A stretch of DNA of 55,284 nt from an uncultured Clostridium sp. (lineage in GTDB: Bacteria > Bacillota > Clostridia > TANB77 > CAG-508). This document shows, in pieces, positions 16,743 to 25,700 of the stretch; the stretch's first letter is position 1; each line of letters starts with the position of its first letter. The notes under the pieces were generated by a model. That model did not search any database. It had not been told where the DNA came from and saw only the letters and a program-made list of their open reading frames with translations. The stretch covers positions 1 through 55,284 of the forward strand of contig CAMUHU010000002.1 in the NCBI GenBank assembly GCA_947088765.1, read 5' to 3'. The translations under genes and the position numbers were made by a program.

Positions 16743-17687
16743 TTATATATCTAATAATTTTAGTTCTACATCTAACATTTTATATTTATTAGTTTCAGGA
16801 TCTAGTTTGAATTCTACTAAAGTGTCTGCTAAACTTTCCTTATTTTGCCTTAAATCTGTTGTAAAATATAGTTTTATTTTTGGAATCTCTAATCCTTTCA
16901 TAACTATGTTTTTGTAAGTTTCTACTATATGTTTTTCGTCTTCACAGTTTATTATTAATTGTGGTAATGAATCATATCCTGAATCTCCCATAACAAAGTT
17001 ATTATAAAAGTCTGCATAGAATTTCATTTTGTCTTCCAATTTTTTCTCCCAGTCGTCTTCTCTTCTTATTACTTCAAATATAAAGATTATTGATTTTCCG
17101 TTTTTTGTAAGTTTAACGCTTCCTCCTGTTGCTCTAAATGTTTTTCCTAATGTTTTTGCTGTTATTGATGGTTTTACTGTGTACTCATCAAATGCTTTTA
17201 CTTTTCTTAAATATGCTAATAATATTTGATTTCCTGCTAATCTTTTTTTTATCATTCCTACTGGTTTTGTGTTATCACTTGGTTGCCATTTGCATTCTAT
17301 TCCTCTTGATGTTAATAAGTATTTACCCATTTTTTCTAAACAATAAACTCTATATGTTCCCTTTCCTTCTTCTAATGACGAAAAATAATACCTAGTTAAC
17401 ATTTTTGATTTAACCATTTGCTCTAATTTGTTGTTTAGCTTATCTTGTGAAATATAATCTATACCTTTTCTATCTAATATTTGACATAATTGTCTTGATG
17501 TAATAAATTCAAATTCATTTAGAATTTCTAGTATCGAAAAGTGCAACTCGTTTATATGTCCTAAGTTTATCTTGTTTATTATTTGTTGCATTGATACATA
17601 TCCATCTTTTCCATCAAATGTTTTTATTTCCCCTTTTTTTACAGCAAAAGGTGAGACTGTTGCTTCTATTTGGCTATCTTCTACCAT
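16743..17687 (-). CDS. Replication-relaxation-family-like protein (winged helix plus nuclease-like fold)
   Basis: The 314-residue protein has a predicted winged-helix N-terminal part (LHFSILEILNEFEFITSRQL, then KLEQMVKSKMLTRYYF) followed by an alpha/beta domain (KAFDEYTVKPSITAKTLG, then IIFIFEVIRREDDWEKKLED, then KMKFYADFYNN). This order matches proteins annotated as replication-relaxation (PF13814-like), found on plasmids and conjugative elements. It is convergent with the VirD4-like gene and shared a terminator with it before the IS arrived, so the two may form a unit. The biochemical role is not known to me. The start ATG is behind AAGGAGG. Confidence 0.55.
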   Translation of the reverse strand: MVEDSQIEATVSPFAVKKGEIKTFDGKDGYVSMQQIINKINLGHINELHFSILEILNEFEFITSRQLCQILDRKGIDYISQDKLNNKLEQMVKSKMLTRYYFSSLEEGKGTYRVYCLEKMGKYLLTSRGIECKWQPSDNTKPVGMIKKRLAGNQILLAYLRKVKAFDEYTVKPSITAKTLGKTFRATGGSVKLTKNGKSIIFIFEVIRREDDWEKKLEDKMKFYADFYNNFVMGDSGYDSLPQLIINCEDEKHIVETYKNIVMKGLEIPKIKLYFTTDLRQNKESLADTLVEFKLDPETNKYKMLDVELKLLDI

Positions 17688-17803
17688 TTTATTTCCTCCT
17701 TATCAAATGAATATATTCTAATTCATTTTTTCCTACATTATTATTATACACATGTTTATTGAATTTTTCAATAGAATTTCTTATATTTATTTTCATACTT
17801 ACA

Positions 17804-17833
17804 AGAGGTATGCAGTTATCACTGCATACCTCT
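17804..17833 (-). terminator. Hairpin overlapping the end of the 48-residue ORF
   Basis: AGAGGTATGCAG and CTGCATACCTCT form a perfect 12-bp stem around a six-base loop. The TGA stop of the small gene (17821-17819) is in the loop. The following minus-strand bases are TGTAAG, so the T tract is poor. Confidence 0.6.
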
Positions 17834-17965
17834 TACTTTGCCTCGACTCATTTCTAGTTCGAGACTCATCCTGACAACTGCCAGGATGGTGATATCTTCT
17901 TCAGATATCTCCTGTTCACTCACTACAATTTCATCGTAACGTGCTAATAATTGCTCTAATGTCAT
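17819..17965 (-). CDS. 48-residue acidic small protein, unknown function
   Basis: A short gene reads MTLEQLLARYDEIVVSEQEI and then SEEDITILAV, a short Val-Arg-Met-Ser segment and LELEMSRGKVRGMQ, with an AAGGAAA ribosome-binding site upstream. It looks helical and is not a recognised family. GC content is visibly above that of its neighbours (codons CTG, GTC, CTC, CGA, GGC). Its stop codon is in the loop of a perfect hairpin. It fills the 383-base gap between the replication-relaxation-like gene and the next gene; nothing else is seen in that gap. Confidence 0.6.
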   Translation of the reverse strand: MTLEQLLARYDEIVVSEQEISEEDITILAVVRMSLELEMSRGKVRGMQ

Positions 17966-18070
17966 TTTTATAGTTTCCTTTCTCACGCCCCTTGAGCGCT
18001 TTATATTCCTATTATACCATATTATGTTAAGAAAATCAAATTAGGTGATTTTACACTAATAGGTTTAATT

Positions 18071-19897
18071 TTATTTTTCTCTTATTTCTATTCCTGTGAT
18101 ATATCCTTCTGCATCTACAGATGTTCCCAATACTTCATATTCTTTTCCTACTTTTATACTATTTATTGATGAATTAATTTCATCTACATTTGTTGTAACA
18201 TTTAATAAATAGTTCCCTTCTTCTACTATGCTTACAGATATTTTATGAGTTTCATTTGTCAAATTGCTTGTTGCTATTTGTTGTAATAAAGTTTTCATTG
18301 CTGAACCTTTTTGTATTCCTGTATAATTCTTAAACATACTATTAAATGTCTGTACTGGTTGGTTTTGAGATTGAGGTTTTACTCCTCCTAACATTAGTGA
18401 ATATATTTCTTGAATTAGTTTTGAATTTTGTGTGGCTTTTTGTATAAGTGTAATTGTATTGTTTTGTATTTCAGTTAAATATTGTTGTATTTCTGCTTGT
18501 TCTGCTGTTACTATATTTATTGAATTTGCATCTGTGTATTCTGTTTCTTCTATAGTACTTACATATCTTAAATTTGTAGCAATGTTTAATGTTAAGTCTA
18601 TATTATCTTCTTCTACTTGTAATGCTATTTGAATTGTATTATTTGATTTGCTTCCATTTTCTGTTTTTGTAATTTGTTCATTTGTTAAGGTTGCTGTAAT
18701 TTTTACATCATCTTCTACATCGTCAATTTCTAGTGTTACTAATCTTTGTGTACCATTTATTTTTGTTTGTACTATTGCTGTATTCTCTCCTCCTGTAATT
18801 TTAATTTCTGTTTTTATTTCTGATATTTTTGCATTTAAAATTTCTCCTTCTGTTTTTGATATTTTTAAATTGTCTTCATCTTTGCCTAAAATTAAGTTTA
18901 ATATATAAGTTTCGTTTGAGTAAATTTCTATGTTAAATCCATAAGTTTTGAACATTGTACAATATAACGAAACTTTCATACTTGTATCCTCTTCTAGATA
19001 CATTAATTCGTATTTTAATTCGTCTATTATCTCTTGTAAATCTTCTTCTTCAAATGTATTAATTACAGATTTAATTTTGCTTATTATTATTTGTTTTCCT
19101 TGTTCATCTTCTTCTAATTTTTTTAAGTATTTCCCAACTAATTCAACAATTTGATTTTTATTTAATGTAAAGTTTATATTATCACATTGCTTTGTTTCTC
19201 CATCTACTGTAATGCTTGCTTTCTCTTCTTTTAACATATCATCTTTTATATATTCAGAAAAAATTTCTTTATAGTTTTCTGTAAAGTGAGCTTTTTCTGC
19301 ATCCGTTAAATATAAGCTTGCACCTTCTCTTTTGCAAATTCCTTCAAACATATTGAATATTTCTGCAAATTCTTCATATTGACTACTTTCATCTATATCA
19401 CTTTTGGTGAAAGTAATATATTTATCATTTAATTCTTTTGATTTTAATGATATTCTATCATTATTGTATTCTACATCTGCTGATATCTCTTCTACAATGT
19501 CTGATAAATTTACACTTAATTTTTCATTTATTATGTTGTTTTTTAAATCTGCTTTAAGTGTATTTGTAATTTTGGTGTTATTTACTACATGTTCTACTTC
19601 TTTTAATATTTCTTCTATTCCAGTAGTATTACCTAATTCTATTTTGTTTACTTTTCCTGTAATTGTCGTTTCTGATTCAAATGGTGTTTGGTATAGTTTT
19701 TCTTGCTCTTTTACTTTTTTCTCTAAGTCTGTTGTTGAAATTTCGTTTTCTAGGTCTCTTATTCCTTTTACTAATTTTTGTTTAGTTGTTATTGCTACTT
19801 TTCCTGTCATAACCATTCCTGCTGTTGTTCCTGCTAATGCAATAATTATTATTAATAGTATTGATACTATTATTAGAATCTTCTTTTTACTTTTCAT
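18071..19897 (-). CDS. Anchored extracytoplasmic protein, possibly DUF6583-like
   Basis: The 608-residue product starts MKSKKKILIIVSILLIIIIA with a membrane segment at about residues 6-27 and no lipobox, so it is probably a signal-anchored extracytoplasmic protein. The rest is rich in beta-strand-like Thr/Ile/Glu patterns (ESETTITGKVNKIELGN, NTIQIALQVEEDNIDLTLNI), with a conserved-looking TFNSMFKNYTGIQKGSAMKTLLQQI near the C-terminus. I do not recognise a catalytic motif. The general plan recalls clostridial DUF6583 proteins but this is tentative. It is monocistronic, with a GGGG ribosome-binding site. Confidence 0.6.
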   Translation of the reverse strand: MKSKKKILIIVSILLIIIIALAGTTAGMVMTGKVAITTKQKLVKGIRDLENEISTTDLEKKVKEQEKLYQTPFESETTITGKVNKIELGNTTGIEEILKEVEHVVNNTKITNTLKADLKNNIINEKLSVNLSDIVEEISADVEYNNDRISLKSKELNDKYITFTKSDIDESSQYEEFAEIFNMFEGICKREGASLYLTDAEKAHFTENYKEIFSEYIKDDMLKEEKASITVDGETKQCDNINFTLNKNQIVELVGKYLKKLEEDEQGKQIIISKIKSVINTFEEEDLQEIIDELKYELMYLEEDTSMKVSLYCTMFKTYGFNIEIYSNETYILNLILGKDEDNLKISKTEGEILNAKISEIKTEIKITGGENTAIVQTKINGTQRLVTLEIDDVEDDVKITATLTNEQITKTENGSKSNNTIQIALQVEEDNIDLTLNIATNLRYVSTIEETEYTDANSINIVTAEQAEIQQYLTEIQNNTITLIQKATQNSKLIQEIYSLMLGGVKPQSQNQPVQTFNSMFKNYTGIQKGSAMKTLLQQIATSNLTNETHKISVSIVEEGNYLLNVTTNVDEINSSINSIKVGKEYEVLGTSVDAEGYITGIEIREK

Positions 19898-20021
19898 GAT
19901 TTTACCCCTTTTTTATAAATTTAACTATATTTTATCATTTTATTACTTTTATGCAATAGTTTTTTTGTATTTTACATTAATTTTTGTTAATGAATAATTA
20001 CTATTGGCAGTTCCAATATAT

Positions 20022-20243
20022 AAATTGGGGGTTGTGGGTATGATTATATGTTTTTAAATTTATACAAAATTATAAATATACATTGTAGGGGCGATTATTA
20101 ATCGCCCGCTCTTCGAAGAACATGCTTAAGAATATAAGTTTTTTAGCAAGCCTTTGTTAGAACGGGCGATTGCTAATCGCCCCTACATCTCTCTACAATT
20201 TTAAATTCACCTAAAAATTCATCCTCCCCACAAACACAAATTT
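20022..20243. mobile_element. MITE-like palindromic element, copy 2
   Basis: Nearly identical to copy 1 (12513-12735) and copy 3 (41101-41322). The inner inverted repeat begins TGTAGGGGCGATT and ends AATCGCCCCTACA; differences from copy 1 are single bases only. Homology to copy 1 runs on past the right end for about 30 bases. Confidence 0.85.
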
Positions 20244-20340
20244 TTATGTTAGGATAACTTTGAATTGTAACTGCACATCATTTTACGTACCCAATGTTCA
20301 TCTTCAAATAATTGCCAAAATTCTCCGTCCCTTATGGCAG

Positions 20341-20374
20341 AGAACTAGCCACCTTAAATTAGATAGCTAGTTCT
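20341..20374. terminator. Stem-loop in the gap upstream of ssb's 3' end
   Basis: AGAACTAGC and GCTAGTTCT pair around a 16-base loop and are followed on the plus strand by TTTATATATA. It may end minus-strand transcripts of ssb. The 636-base gap from 19898 to 20533 otherwise holds MITE copy 2 and a short palindromic repeat, and no gene. Confidence 0.45.
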
Positions 20375-20490
20375 TTTATATATATGTGGTTATATGAGTT
20401 AGGCTATTTTATATAGGCTTCATAATACCTTTAGATTTATTTTTTACCTGTAATTTGTATATCTGGCATTCCTTACTTCCTACTGCCTAT

Positions 20491-20537
20491 ATAAAATACG
20501 AGTAAAATTTACTCCGTAAATTTTTCACGTACTTTAT
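20491..20537. repeat. Short palindromic repeat at the ssb 3' end
   Basis: It has the layout of the unit found twice after the HU gene: an ATAAAAT start, then AGTAAAATTTAC, a short turn, GTAAATTTTTCA and an outer arm. It abuts the ssb stop codon, as the others abut the HU gene end. Confidence 0.5.
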
Positions 20538-21235
20538 ACCGCTTCTTGGTCTGTGTTTGCTTCTTCTGCTGTGTCTGTTTCTTCTTTTATTACTTCTAGG
20601 CTTGAGATTGATACTTCATATGCTGTTCTGTCTTCTACTGTTCCGTCTTCATATTTCTTTTGATATACCCTTGATTGTACTCTTCCTACTGCTTTTACTT
20701 GTGTACCAGTTTCTAGGGTGTCACAAAATCTTGCTGTTCTTCCCCATGCTATTGCTGGTATATAGTCTGATTTATTATATGCTCTATTTACTGCTAATAA
20801 TGCATCTGCAATTTCACGTCCAAATGGAGTTTTTCTGTAAATTGGCTTTTTACATATATGCCCAATTAATGTTACTTCATTTGATACATTTAAGTCTATG
20901 TCTTCATCAGTTTCCGCTCTTTCTTCAATTTCTTCTTCTGGAATAAGATCTTTTGCGAATACTGTTAGTACTAATCTGCTTTTTTCATTTTCATAACTAT
21001 TGTAAGATCTAAATTGTCCTTTTACAACGATTTTTTTACCAATTTCTATTTGGTTATTATTAATTAATCTCTCTGATATTGTTATTGGTATTAAATCAAA
21101 TGTCTCGCTTAAACGAGGTATTTCCATATCAAATATGTAAAAACTTTCTCCATAGATTTCATGACTGAATCTTTTTTCGCTTGCTACTTTTCCCACTAAT
21201 ACTAAGTGGTTGTTATCTAAATAATTAGTATTCAA
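20534..21235 (-). CDS. Single-stranded DNA-binding protein, two OB folds
   Basis: The start is a TTG (21235) behind GGGAGGA. The 233-residue product has two SSB-like OB domains: residues about 1-105 (NNHLVLVGKVASEKRF, then VKGQFRSYNSYENEK) and about 115-215 (NEVTLIGHICKKPIYRKTPF, then AIAWGRTARFCDTLETGTQV, then KAVGRVQSRVYQKKYEDG). The tail is acidic but lacks the DDDIPF tip used by classical SSB to recruit partners. Two-domain SSB-like proteins of this size are common in Clostridia beside the main ssb. It should bind single-stranded DNA. Confidence 0.85.
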   Translation of the reverse strand: MNTNYLDNNHLVLVGKVASEKRFSHEIYGESFYIFDMEIPRLSETFDLIPITISERLINNNQIEIGKKIVVKGQFRSYNSYENEKSRLVLTVFAKDLIPEEEIEERAETDEDIDLNVSNEVTLIGHICKKPIYRKTPFGREIADALLAVNRAYNKSDYIPAIAWGRTARFCDTLETGTQVKAVGRVQSRVYQKKYEDGTVEDRTAYEVSISSLEVIKEETDTAEEANTDQEAV

Positions 21236-21351
21236 TTTTTTTTCCTCCCTATTTCTTCTTTATTTTTCTATTGTTTTCTTAATTTAATTCGTAGTACAAT
21301 ACTTATTATACAACTTTTTTTAAATTTTGTCTACATAATTTGTTAATTTTT

Positions 21352-21861
21352 TCATTTTTTTTGGCTGATTCTTCCGTATAGAAGCATGATTGCGGACATT
21401 CCCATAAGATTATTTGTATTTATGCCTATTTTTTCTCCAAAGAATCTTATCTTCATTTCTTGCTGTTCTATTATTTTTCCTTCTATATCCTTTATATTCC
21501 TCTGAATACATAATAATATGTCATCTTCTACACTTGAGGCTGTTATTGTTGCCTTAGGATTAAATCCAAATGTTATAACATTTAATTCTACTTGCTCTTC
21601 AAATTGTAATTCTAATTCTATATCTGCATTCATAATAAGATATTTTGTATTGTTTATTATTCTGTTTAAGGTTTCTTTATTCTCTTTTATTATATTATTG
21701 TTATTTGCAATTAATACTGTTTCAAACTTAATATTTTTTAAATTTTCTACACTTTTTGAATTAATTACAATGATATTATTACTTTTATCTAATTTTTCAT
21801 CTAATACCATTTTTATTATTTTTTCACTTTTAGAATCGGAAATAATACCTATAAAAGCCAT
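21352..21861 (-). CDS. Small protein resembling part of a Mur-ligase-like fold
   Basis: The start used is the ATG at 21861 (MAFIGIISDSKSEKIIK) behind GGAGGAA; a frame 17 codons longer lacks a ribosome-binding site. The 169 residues show alternating strands and helices, with NIIVINSKSVENLKNIKFETV and the best-conserved-looking segment ITFGFNPKATITASSVEDD followed by ILLCIQRNI. That last segment resembles the region of Mur ligases that follows the ATPase core, but the P-loop and substrate-binding residues are absent. I regard it as a clostridial protein of unknown function with possible link to cell-wall metabolism. It lies 78 bases after the NodB-like gene. Confidence 0.5.
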   Translation of the reverse strand: MAFIGIISDSKSEKIIKMVLDEKLDKSNNIIVINSKSVENLKNIKFETVLIANNNNIIKENKETLNRIINNTKYLIMNADIELELQFEEQVELNVITFGFNPKATITASSVEDDILLCIQRNIKDIEGKIIEQQEMKIRFFGEKIGINTNNLMGMSAIMLLYGRISQKK

Positions 21862-21939
21862 AAATAATAATTCCTCCTTAAGGGTTTCTCTTAATTTGAA
21901 AATTATTTTCAAATTTTTCCTATTATTATTATGTATGTT

Positions 21940-22695
21940 TTATAATGTTTTATACATTTGTATATTTAGTAATTCTTCTACTGTAACTATATTATATTCT
22001 CTTTCTTTTAATGATTTTATTACTAATTTTACTTCTTCTATTATATTTTCTGAGTTTGAATTCATTGAAATTATGCTACCATTTGAAATTCTATTTTTTA
22101 TATTATTCCATATAACATTTGCTTCTAGTCCTTGATAATCTAATGTGTCTATATTAAATCCGATTACTGTATATCCTTTGTCTTTTGCTGCTTTTATTAG
22201 GTTTTCATTATATTTTCCATATGGACATTTGAATAGTTTTATATTTTTTTTAAGTAATGTGTTTAGCTTGTTTCCTCCTTCTTCTATACTTTTAATTGCT
22301 TCATCATAGTTTAATTCACTCATATCTGTATATGCATTTGACATGTTTGCTATGCAATTTCCGCTTTCACTTATTTTTTTTGTTAATTCTGGATATTTTT
22401 TTACCCATTCTCCATATATGCAAAATGTAGCTTTTACATAGCTCTGATTTAGTGTTTCTATTATCTCTTCTATGTTTTTATCATCTTCTAAACAGTTTAT
22501 CGTAATTGCTATTTTCTTTTGTTCTGTTTCTACTTTGTTTATTGGCATTTTTGTGTCTTCTATAGTGCTTGATGTTGTTAGTGTTTCCATATTTTTCGCT
22601 TCTGATAATACTGCTGCTGTAAAAAATAGTACTACTACTGTACTTAGTACAATTAAATATGAATATATCTTGGGTCTATTAAATATAAAAAACAT
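21940..22695 (-). CDS. Degenerate NodB/polysaccharide-deacetylase-fold protein
   Basis: The start is the ATG at 22695 (MFFIFNRPKIYSYLIVL) behind AGGAGGAG. After a membrane anchor (about residues 11-31) the 251-residue protein follows the polysaccharide deacetylase fold: IAITINCLEDD where TFDDG is expected, YVKATFCIYGEWVKKYPELTK, GNCIANMSNAYTDMSELN where the HSxxHP zinc motif is expected, KCPYGKYNENLIKAA for RPPYG, and GFNIDTLDYQG. The catalytic Asp pair and both zinc His residues are replaced, so it is probably not an active deacetylase; a binding or regulatory role is more likely. It follows the giant surface protein in the same direction. Confidence 0.8.
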   Translation of the reverse strand: MFFIFNRPKIYSYLIVLSTVVVLFFTAAVLSEAKNMETLTTSSTIEDTKMPINKVETEQKKIAITINCLEDDKNIEEIIETLNQSYVKATFCIYGEWVKKYPELTKKISESGNCIANMSNAYTDMSELNYDEAIKSIEEGGNKLNTLLKKNIKLFKCPYGKYNENLIKAAKDKGYTVIGFNIDTLDYQGLEANVIWNNIKNRISNGSIISMNSNSENIIEEVKLVIKSLKEREYNIVTVEELLNIQMYKTL

Positions 22696-22764
22696 AAATT
22701 CTCCTCCTATTTGCACACGCATTATATCTATATGCTTTAAGATTTGAATTTATGCTTTTGTTGT

Positions 22765-25700
22765 TTATTTAAAAAATTTGATGTGTTTTATGTCTAATTG
22801 TTCTCTTTTTAGTATTAAAATTGTTATGCAACTACAGATTATTAGTGAACCTATTATTATTACTATTATTATTATGCTTACTGTTTCTCCTGTTTTTATA
22901 CTTAATATCATATCTGCTTTTGCTTGGTTGTCTGTTTCGTCTATGTCTTTATAGTTTGCTGGATTTACTAAATTACTTATTTTTACTATATTTGTTGTTG
23001 TTCTAATGTTTTCTTCTCCTTTGTTCCACCTTAATACTATTGGTATTTCTTCGCTTTCTCCTGGTTTTATATTTTTTCCCTTTAGTATGTCTGTTATTAG
23101 TGTTTCTCCTTCCTTTTCCCAGTGTATTTCGTTGTCTGCTTGATTGAAACTATATCCTTTTGGTATTTGTTCTATTATTTTTTCTGCTGTTCCTTCTATT
23201 TCTCCTTTATTGCTTATTCTTATGCAATAGGTTACTAATATGTCTGTTGTTTCTATTTTCGTGCTTTGCAGTTCTAGTTTGTATATTTGGTCTTTTGTTT
23301 TAAAGTCGTTTATTTTTTCGCTGTTTCCATTTATGTTTATTTCACTTAACCATTTGTCTACTCCTAGATTAAAGATTTGTTTTTCATAGTAGTATTTTAC
23401 TATTATTTTGTCTTTTGTCATTTTTCCTTTAGTATTTTCTGTGCTTTCTACAAATTTGTAATATTCTATTTCCTTTTGCTCTGTTTCATATTCGTCTCCT
23501 ACATATCCTTTTATGCTTTCATTTTCATATATTATGTTGTTTGTTCCTTTTTCTAAATATTGTATTTCTATTTCTGCTTTTTGCTTATAATAGTATATTA
23601 TTTCTATTGGTTCTCCTGTTATTTTTCCTTTGCTGTTTTGTGGTAATACACTGTTTCCATTTTTGTCTTTTGTTATTAGTTCATATCCTTCAAAATCTTT
23701 TGATGGTATGTTGTATTGTTCTCCTATTTCTCCTTGGTGTTCTTGTTCTTCTAATATTTTATTTGTGTTTATGTCTATATGCTTTTCTATTATTTTTCCT
23801 GTTTGCTTTTTATAGTAGTATGTTATTATTGTTTGTGAACTGTAGGTTCCGTCTTCATTTTTGGTTACTTTCATTTTTCCTGTTGCATTTTCTGGTGTTT
23901 TTACTAATATGTATTTTTCGAATTCTTTGCTTTCTGTTGTGTAATCGTCATTTTCATGTCCGTTTTTTATTTCATCTTCTGTTAATTTTTCTCCTGTTTC
24001 TTGATCTATGTATTCTGCTTTTACACTTGCTATTTTAATATAATAGTATTTTACTTCAATTAGTTCCTGTGTCATGCTTCCTTCCGCATTTTCTGGTAAT
24101 CTACTATTTCCATCTTTGTCTTCTGTTACTAAGTCATATCCTTCAAATTCTTTTGATCCTATTTTATATGGGTCTCCTTCTTTTCCTTCGTATAGTTCAT
24201 TATATAATAGTTCTCCTGTTATTTCGTCTATGTGTTTTTCTAATACTCCTGCTGAGATTTTAGAATAATAGTATTTTATTATTTGTTCTTCTTCTGCCAT
24301 AATTATGTTTGGTGTTTCTGGTTCTTCTACTAATATGTATCCTTCGAAATCTTCTGGGTGTGTTTCCAATAAGCCTCCTACTATTCCTGTCTCTGTTTCT
24401 TCTTTTAGTATTTCTTGTGTTTGCTTGTCTATATGCTGTACTGTTGCTTGTGTTATTTTTCCATATTTATATATTTTTATTTGTTTTTCTTCTGTGTAAA
24501 TTCCTTGTTCTTCTTCTGGTCCTTCTACTAGGTTATAACCTGATATATCCTTTTTGCATTCTGATATATCATAGTTTTCTCCTACTATCCCTTCCTTTTC
24601 TATTCTGTCTTCTATTTCTTCTTCTGTTATTATGTCTATATATCTTATTTCTAAGAATCCTGGAATCTTGCTAAGAGTGTTTTTAATTATTATCTGTTTT
24701 GCATTTGTGTTTGTTTCTTGTCCATTTTCTACATTTGTTATTTCACCTATTTGTTTTGTGTAATATGATAAGTCTCCTTGTGTAGTTTCTTTTTCGTCTA
24801 CTGTATATTCTATTTCTTGTCCTTTTTCATCATATTTTGGTAGTTCCTCAAAAGTGTATGACCAGTTATCTTGTTCGCCTATTTCGTTTTCTTGTATTAC
24901 TTCTTCATTTCTTATTAATTGTAGTGTGATCTTTTTGGGTCTCTTTCCGTAAAGGTTTTCTTTGTCTTCCCAGTTTTTGATTACAATTAGATTTATTAAG
25001 TATTCTGTTGGTATTTCTTCTTTTGTTTCTACTGGCTCTATTGGCTCTTCTGGTTCTACTTCTAATTTAATTGTTCCTACTGCTGTATTTTCTATTATTT
25101 GTTTTGTTGGATCTATATTTTTGTATGCAATTTTTATTTGCTTTGTTATATTTACTACAGATGTTTCATCGTCTTGTATTTCTATTTCTTCTGTCCATGT
25201 TATTGTTTTGTTTTCTTTATTATAAGTTCCACCTGATAAGTTTGTTTCTTGGTTTTGTTCGTCTATTTCATATGGTAGCTTATCTATTATTGTTACTACT
25301 GCTTTTCCTATATATCCATCTACTCTTGCTTTATAGTTTACATTATAGTCTACTAATTGATTTGTGTTTGTTATTTTTTTTGTTTCTGTTGTTTTTGTTA
25401 TTTCTTGTGTCTCTATTTCTGGTGTTTTTAGCTTATAATAATATGTTACTATTATTTCATCTCCTTGATATATTCCTCTTGCATTTTCTGGTGTTTCTAC
25501 CAGTTCATAGTTTCTTAACAGTTCTTGCTCTGTTAGTTCTTTTGTTTCATATTCATTTCCTTCTTTTCCATTATAGTGTTGATCTTTAGCTTCTGTTCCA
25601 TCTTTTAATAATACTGGCTTTGTTGTTTCTTCTATGTAATGGTGTACTGTTAATGGGATGTCTTTTTCTGAATAATAGTATATTACTTCTGTTGTTCCTG

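Larger units (their letters stand above)
15261..16743. terminator. Bidirectional terminator split by the IS insertion
   Basis: Left arm AAAAAATCCCCC (15261-15272) and right arm GGGGGATTTTTT (16732-16743) are exact complements. Removing the IS and one copy of its ACA target duplication restores a 12-bp stem with a loop of about eight bases, placed between the convergent VirD4-like and replication-relaxation-like genes. A/T runs on both sides would let it work in both directions. Confidence 0.8.
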
